This document shows, piece by piece, positions 60,617 through 64,000 of a stretch of 64,000 bases of DNA (position 1 is its first letter; every line of letters starts with the position of its first letter). Where the stretch lies: the NCBI GenBank assembly GCA_963773585.1, contig CAVZBR010000005.1, positions 186,001 through 250,000 on the forward strand. The letters run 5' to 3'. Source of the DNA: CAVXJN01 sp963773585. Its GTDB lineage: Bacteria; Pseudomonadota; Gammaproteobacteria; JASBUN01. Made by a program: the position numbers and the translations under genes. Below the pieces are notes generated by a model. The model was given only the letters and a program-made list of their open reading frames with translations, was not told the origin of the DNA and did not search any database.

Positions 60617-63061
60617 TCATTTCTGCTCAGGCGTGAGCTTCAATGCTTTTTGAAAGTCGAAATCGAGGGAATTGTCCGGCGCGCGGATTGCGTACCCCTG
60701 GAAATAGCGCAAGCCCATATCCCACAACAGTGCCAAGGTGTGCGCATCTTCCACTTCGCCAACGATCACGGTGGCGCCGGCCGCAGCAGCCCGCTCGATC
60801 AGCGAACGGATGCGGGCCGCAGTGACGGAATCCGCCGCCGCACCGCGCACCGCCGCACCTTGAATCTTGACATAGTCGGGACGTATGCGTTCGAGAATGA
60901 CATCGGTGTCCGCGCTAGCGCCGAAGTGCTCCAGCGCGAACGCACAGTGTAACTGGCGCAGACCGGACGCCAAGGAGACTGTCTGCTCCAGGTGGGCGGC
61001 CACATCCGCTTCGGCAGCTTCGAACACCACACGGTCCTGACCGATCAATCGTGAGTCGCGCAGGCAATTGCTTACCCACACCGGCAGCATCCGGTTACTC
61101 AGCGCCAGATCCGACAATTTGATGAAAAAACGCGTGCTGCCGCGGGTGCGCCGATCTTCGGCCAGCGTTTCGATTGCGTGTTCGATCACCCAACGGTCCA
61201 CGTCCGGCAAATGTGTAGTGGCCCGAAGCCGTTCCATGAATGCACCCGGCAAAATACAGCGTCCACGCTCGTCCACCAGCCTCAACAGCGCTTCGTACAT
61301 TTCCTCGTGTTCGCCGTCCAGGCGCAAGATGGGCTGAAAGGCCAAGCGGAACGATTTCGCCTCCAGCGCTTGGTCGAGACTCGTTGCAAAATCGGCATCG
61401 AGCGCCTTGCCGGAATCTCCTTCGAAGCGATATTCGAACACCCGGGCACCACCGCTTTCCCGCGCCTGAGCCGCCGCCCGTTCGGCCTGCACCAGCAGTG
61501 CACTGCCGTTCGTATCATCCGTTTGCAGCACGGTGACTCCGATGCTGCAGGTCACTCGCACCGTCTGCCCGCATGCTTCAACGGGCGTGCCGCTGATTGC
61601 CTCGAGCAACTGCTTGGCCGATGCGCGCAGCGACGCGGAATCGCCGCTTCGAGTCAACACTGTGAATATGCCATTTCCGAAATAAGACAACGCGTCACCC
61701 GCAGCAATGGCTGCCAATGCCCTGGACGCCAACTGCGAGATCACGGCGCGAAAACATGGAACGCCGAGATCGCGGCGCAACAATTCAACCTGGTCGACAG
61801 CGGCATAGAGCATGGCGGGTCGTGCCGGCGAATGGGCTTCGGACGCCACTGCGGCATCGACCCGTTCCAGAAAACAACCTCGGTTCAGCGTGCCGGTCAA
61901 CGGATCGCGCACGCTCAGCATGCGCGCGCGCCTGGAAATTCGAACTGCGCTATGGATCCGTTCATGCACGCAAGCGGCCAATTCCGCAACAGGAGTATCG
62001 TTTGCGATAACGTCATCGACACCGTGGAGCAACGCCTGGTTGCGCAATTCCGGATCGTCGTGCTCGACCGTGAAAACGATTGGCGTGAATGCGAACTGAG
62101 GATCCTGACGGACTGCCGCCGCCAGCTCCACTCCGTCCAAAGTGCCGCCCTTGCGCTCCATCAATATGAGGTCCGGCCGAAACTGTACGATTTCTTCAAT
62201 CAACTGCAAACCATTGCGCAGACGCCGGCATACCATGCCGACGCTTTCCAGCGCTTCGCAGTGAGCATCTGCACGGTCGGAGTCATGCTCCAGTACCAGC
62301 ACGCGATGAGTACCGTGTTCATTTGGCGCTACCAATTCACTCAGCTTTTGGCCGAGGGCGTCAAAATCCAACGGCTTCGTGAAATAGGCATCGCCGCCGG
62401 CGCGCAATGCTTCCAGACGCGCCGTCATGTCGGTACGCGCAGACATGAACACCACCGGAACCCGCGCGCCGGTACGGACACGCAGTTCGGCAACTGCGTC
62501 GATGCCGGCACGGGAACTGCGTGGGAACATGATGTCCATCAATACCGCGGCCGGCTGCTGTGCAGCAGCGGCCGCAATGGCACCATCGATGTCGTCGAAA
62601 CAGCGTAACCGGTAGCCGAGTAGGCTCAGTTGCAATTCCAACAAAGCACTGAATTCCGCGTCATCATCCACCACGAAAATCAAGGCTCTGTCAATTCCGG
62701 TAAGATCCGCCGGGACCGACCCACCAACACCCTCCAGTTCCCCTCCGAGCAGACCGCGTAGCGAACCCAGTGCCGAAGTGATGTGCTCGCGCGCCGACGG
62801 CGACAGCGGTTTCCCGTCGTTGAGGCAGGCGCGCAGAAACGCGTCCAGTTGCGCCGCCTGCTCGCTCAGTTCGGGGAAACCGAAGCTACCGCCGCTGCCA
62901 GCCAGGTTATGGACCATACGCTGCAGCAGCGCGAACAGGTCAACGCGCCAGTCCACGTACAGCAGCTTGTTCCAGAGCTCTTCCAATTGCTCGATCTTTT
63001 CGGGCAGCCGGCGCGCGTACTCTTCCTGAAGCGGTCGCAGGCGGGAAGACAATTCGTTCAT
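60617..63061 (-). CDS. Hpt-REC-REC-GGDEF-EAL signalling protein with degenerate output domains
   Basis: 814 aa. Hpt (about 1-110; H51 in MVHNLAGSGG), receiver 1 (126-243; phospho-Asp D176, K229), receiver 2 (252-370; Glu302 in place of phospho-Asp), GGDEF domain (about 380-545) with SYFGNGIF where RYGGDEF is expected, EAL domain (555-814) that keeps EAL (590-592) and the late E769/E771 but has EHFG in place of DDFG and KIQ in place of KID. Neither synthase nor phosphodiesterase activity is expected. A c-di-GMP-binding or scaffold role, as for FimX or LapD, is inferred. It lies downstream of a PP2C gene on the same strand. Confidence 0.85.
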   Translation of the reverse strand: MNELSSRLRPLQEEYARRLPEKIEQLEELWNKLLYVDWRVDLFALLQRMVHNLAGSGGSFGFPELSEQAAQLDAFLRACLNDGKPLSPSAREHITSALGSLRGLLGGELEGVGGSVPADLTGIDRALIFVVDDDAEFSALLELQLSLLGYRLRCFDDIDGAIAAAAAQQPAAVLMDIMFPRSSRAGIDAVAELRVRTGARVPVVFMSARTDMTARLEALRAGGDAYFTKPLDFDALGQKLSELVAPNEHGTHRVLVLEHDSDRADAHCEALESVGMVCRRLRNGLQLIEEIVQFRPDLILMERKGGTLDGVELAAAVRQDPQFAFTPIVFTVEHDDPELRNQALLHGVDDVIANDTPVAELAACVHERIHSAVRISRRARMLSVRDPLTGTLNRGCFLERVDAAVASEAHSPARPAMLYAAVDQVELLRRDLGVPCFRAVISQLASRALAAIAAGDALSYFGNGIFTVLTRSGDSASLRASAKQLLEAISGTPVEACGQTVRVTCSIGVTVLQTDDTNGSALLVQAERAAAQARESGGARVFEYRFEGDSGKALDADFATSLDQALEAKSFRLAFQPILRLDGEHEEMYEALLRLVDERGRCILPGAFMERLRATTHLPDVDRWVIEHAIETLAEDRRTRGSTRFFIKLSDLALSNRMLPVWVSNCLRDSRLIGQDRVVFEAAEADVAAHLEQTVSLASGLRQLHCAFALEHFGASADTDVILERIRPDYVKIQGAAVRGAAADSVTAARIRSLIERAAAAGATVIVGEVEDAHTLALLWDMGLRYFQGYAIRAPDNSLDFDFQKALKLTPEQK

Positions 63062-63177
63062 GCGAGAATTACCGTCGGGTCAAAGGCTTGTGGACATGAC
63101 CGCAGCATACGTATTGCTACGGCCGGTCCAACTCTATAACGGCAGGCAGATAGCCCAACTTAATGCCAATACCGGGA

Positions 63178-63954
63178 TCAAAGATCGCCGAATCGGTACA
63201 GCAGCACCGCCAGATCGTCGGGCTTGGAAGGATCGGGACCCAGAGACCCGGCCATACGCTGGCGGGCTGCGACGACCAACTCGTCGGCACAGCCAAGCAA
63301 CGGCCCTTTGCGGGCGCGGGCGACGATCTCGTCGGTGTGCAGATTGTCGGCAAGGCCGTCGCTCGCCAGCAACACGGTGTCGCGCTCGGCCAGTGCCAGA
63401 GTCGATCCGATTTCCACGCGCATGTCCGGGGTGCCGATCATGTTGGACACCAGATGCCGCTCTTCGTGGTGCATCGCCTCGCCTTCGTCGAGCACCCCGG
63501 CTTCCACGGCGTAGCCCACGGGGGAATGGGACACGGTTTGCAGTTTCAGTTTGCCGCGCTGTCCGAACACCAAAATCACCGAATCCCCAACGTGGTAGGT
63601 GCGAATGGTGTGGTCTTGGATTTCGGCGACCACGAGTGTCGTCACGGCCCCGAGCCCGAGATCCAACACGGCGCGATTGGCCTGTTCGATTCCCGTGAGG
63701 ATCCCGTCGCGCAACGACTCGCCGCGAACCACAGCCTGTTGCACGGCGTTGGTCAACACCTCCAGCGTGGTGCGGGAAGCCTGTTCGCCGGCCCGCATTC
63801 CGCCCGCGCCATCGGCCAGTGCCAGCACGCCGGAGTTCGGGTCGCACTGCACCACGGCGATGGCGTCCTCGTTGCCGGTTTCCTTGTTGGGCGCGCGCTG
63901 GGTGTAGTACACCGCGCTACCGCCGGCTAGCGATGCAATGGCGCACGCATCCAT
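63178..63954 (-). CDS. PP2C-family Ser/Thr protein phosphatase
   Basis: 258 aa. All metal motifs are present: NEDA near 28, ALADGAGGMRAGE, YHVGDS, LLASDGLADNL and the C-terminal DDLAVLL. No membrane segment. 116 bases upstream of the Hpt-REC-REC-GGDEF-EAL gene on the same strand. No Ser/Thr kinase gene is in the window. Bases 63955-64000 show no further supported gene. Confidence 0.88.
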   Translation of the reverse strand: MDACAIASLAGGSAVYYTQRAPNKETGNEDAIAVVQCDPNSGVLALADGAGGMRAGEQASRTTLEVLTNAVQQAVVRGESLRDGILTGIEQANRAVLDLGLGAVTTLVVAEIQDHTIRTYHVGDSVILVFGQRGKLKLQTVSHSPVGYAVEAGVLDEGEAMHHEERHLVSNMIGTPDMRVEIGSTLALAERDTVLLASDGLADNLHTDEIVARARKGPLLGCADELVVAARQRMAGSLGPDPSKPDDLAVLLYRFGDL

Positions 63955-64000
63955 GTCCGAGCCGGCGAGGATCGTCGTTTGCGGGAAAGATTCAGGTTTC

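Noticed and set aside
60617..63061. Calling this protein an active c-di-GMP cyclase or phosphodiesterase
   Set aside because: The GGDEF signature is absent and two acidic catalytic motifs of EAL are changed.
1..64000. tRNA, rRNA, CRISPR array, transposase, integrase or prophage genes
   Set aside because: None was seen; gaps are short and filled by promoters or leaders.

Overview
The window is a GC-rich chromosomal segment from a gammaproteobacterium. No rRNA, tRNA, insertion sequence, prophage gene or CRISPR array was seen. From tatD (about 6.6 kb) to lolC (about 38.8 kb) the gene order closely follows what is known in Pseudomonas: tatD, pilZ, holB, tmk, mltG, pabC, fabF, acpP, fabG, fabD, plsX, rpmF, yceD, maf, sppA, HAD phosphatase, rluC, rne, then LMW phosphatase, kdsB, ycaR, lpxK, exbD/exbB, comEC, lolDC. 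The left end, however, carries a Xanthomonas-type DSF quorum-sensing pair (rpfC/rpfF). A lineage near Xanthomonadales/Chromatiales is likely, but I cannot place it further.

Layout. 0-6 kb: DSF sensor kinase rpfC converging on the DSF synthase rpfF; a stand-alone protein with two receiver-like domains divergent from rpfF; a class V aminotransferase. 6-18 kb (mostly minus strand): yciA (plus), tatD, pilZ, holB, tmk, mltG, pabC and the fatty-acid cluster fabF-acpP-fabG-fabD-fabH-plsX-rpmF-yceD. 18-25 kb: two-subunit pyruvate carboxylase pycA/pycB, maf, then sppA, HAD phosphatase and rluC. 25-39.6 kb: rne with a long 5' leader; LMW phosphatase; LPS and envelope genes (kdsB, ycaR, lpxK, msbA, exbD, exbB); comEC; DUF2062; lolD/lolC; sfsA. 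39.7-44.5 kb: small exported protein, agmatine-to-putrescine genes aguA/aguB, class I-beta DAHP synthase, nudix hydrolase, lipoprotein. 44.6-51.5 kb: complete ccmABCDEFGHI cytochrome c maturation operon. 51.7-64 kb: DHH protein, yajQ, small unknown, MFS transporter, degenerate ThiL, class I-alpha DAHP synthase, Sel1 protein, pepN, a Hpt-REC-REC-GGDEF-EAL protein and a PP2C phosphatase.

The most interesting signal is the protein at 3897-4712. Its two domains line up with the two C-terminal receiver modules of the neighbouring RpfC, but the second has lost the acidic pair, the phospho-Asp (now Asn) and the switch Lys. It has a near-consensus promoter back to back with rpfF. Because the RpfC receiver is known to bind RpfF in Xanthomonas, this looks like a non-phosphorylatable RpfC-receiver mimic that could restrain RpfF (inference). 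Two other apparent pseudoenzymes stand out: a ThiL relative lacking most metal/ATP ligands, and a five-module protein with a degenerate GGDEF, a degenerate EAL and a receiver with Asp replaced by Glu. With PilZ and YajQ also present, the window is unusually rich in DSF/c-di-GMP-type signalling parts.
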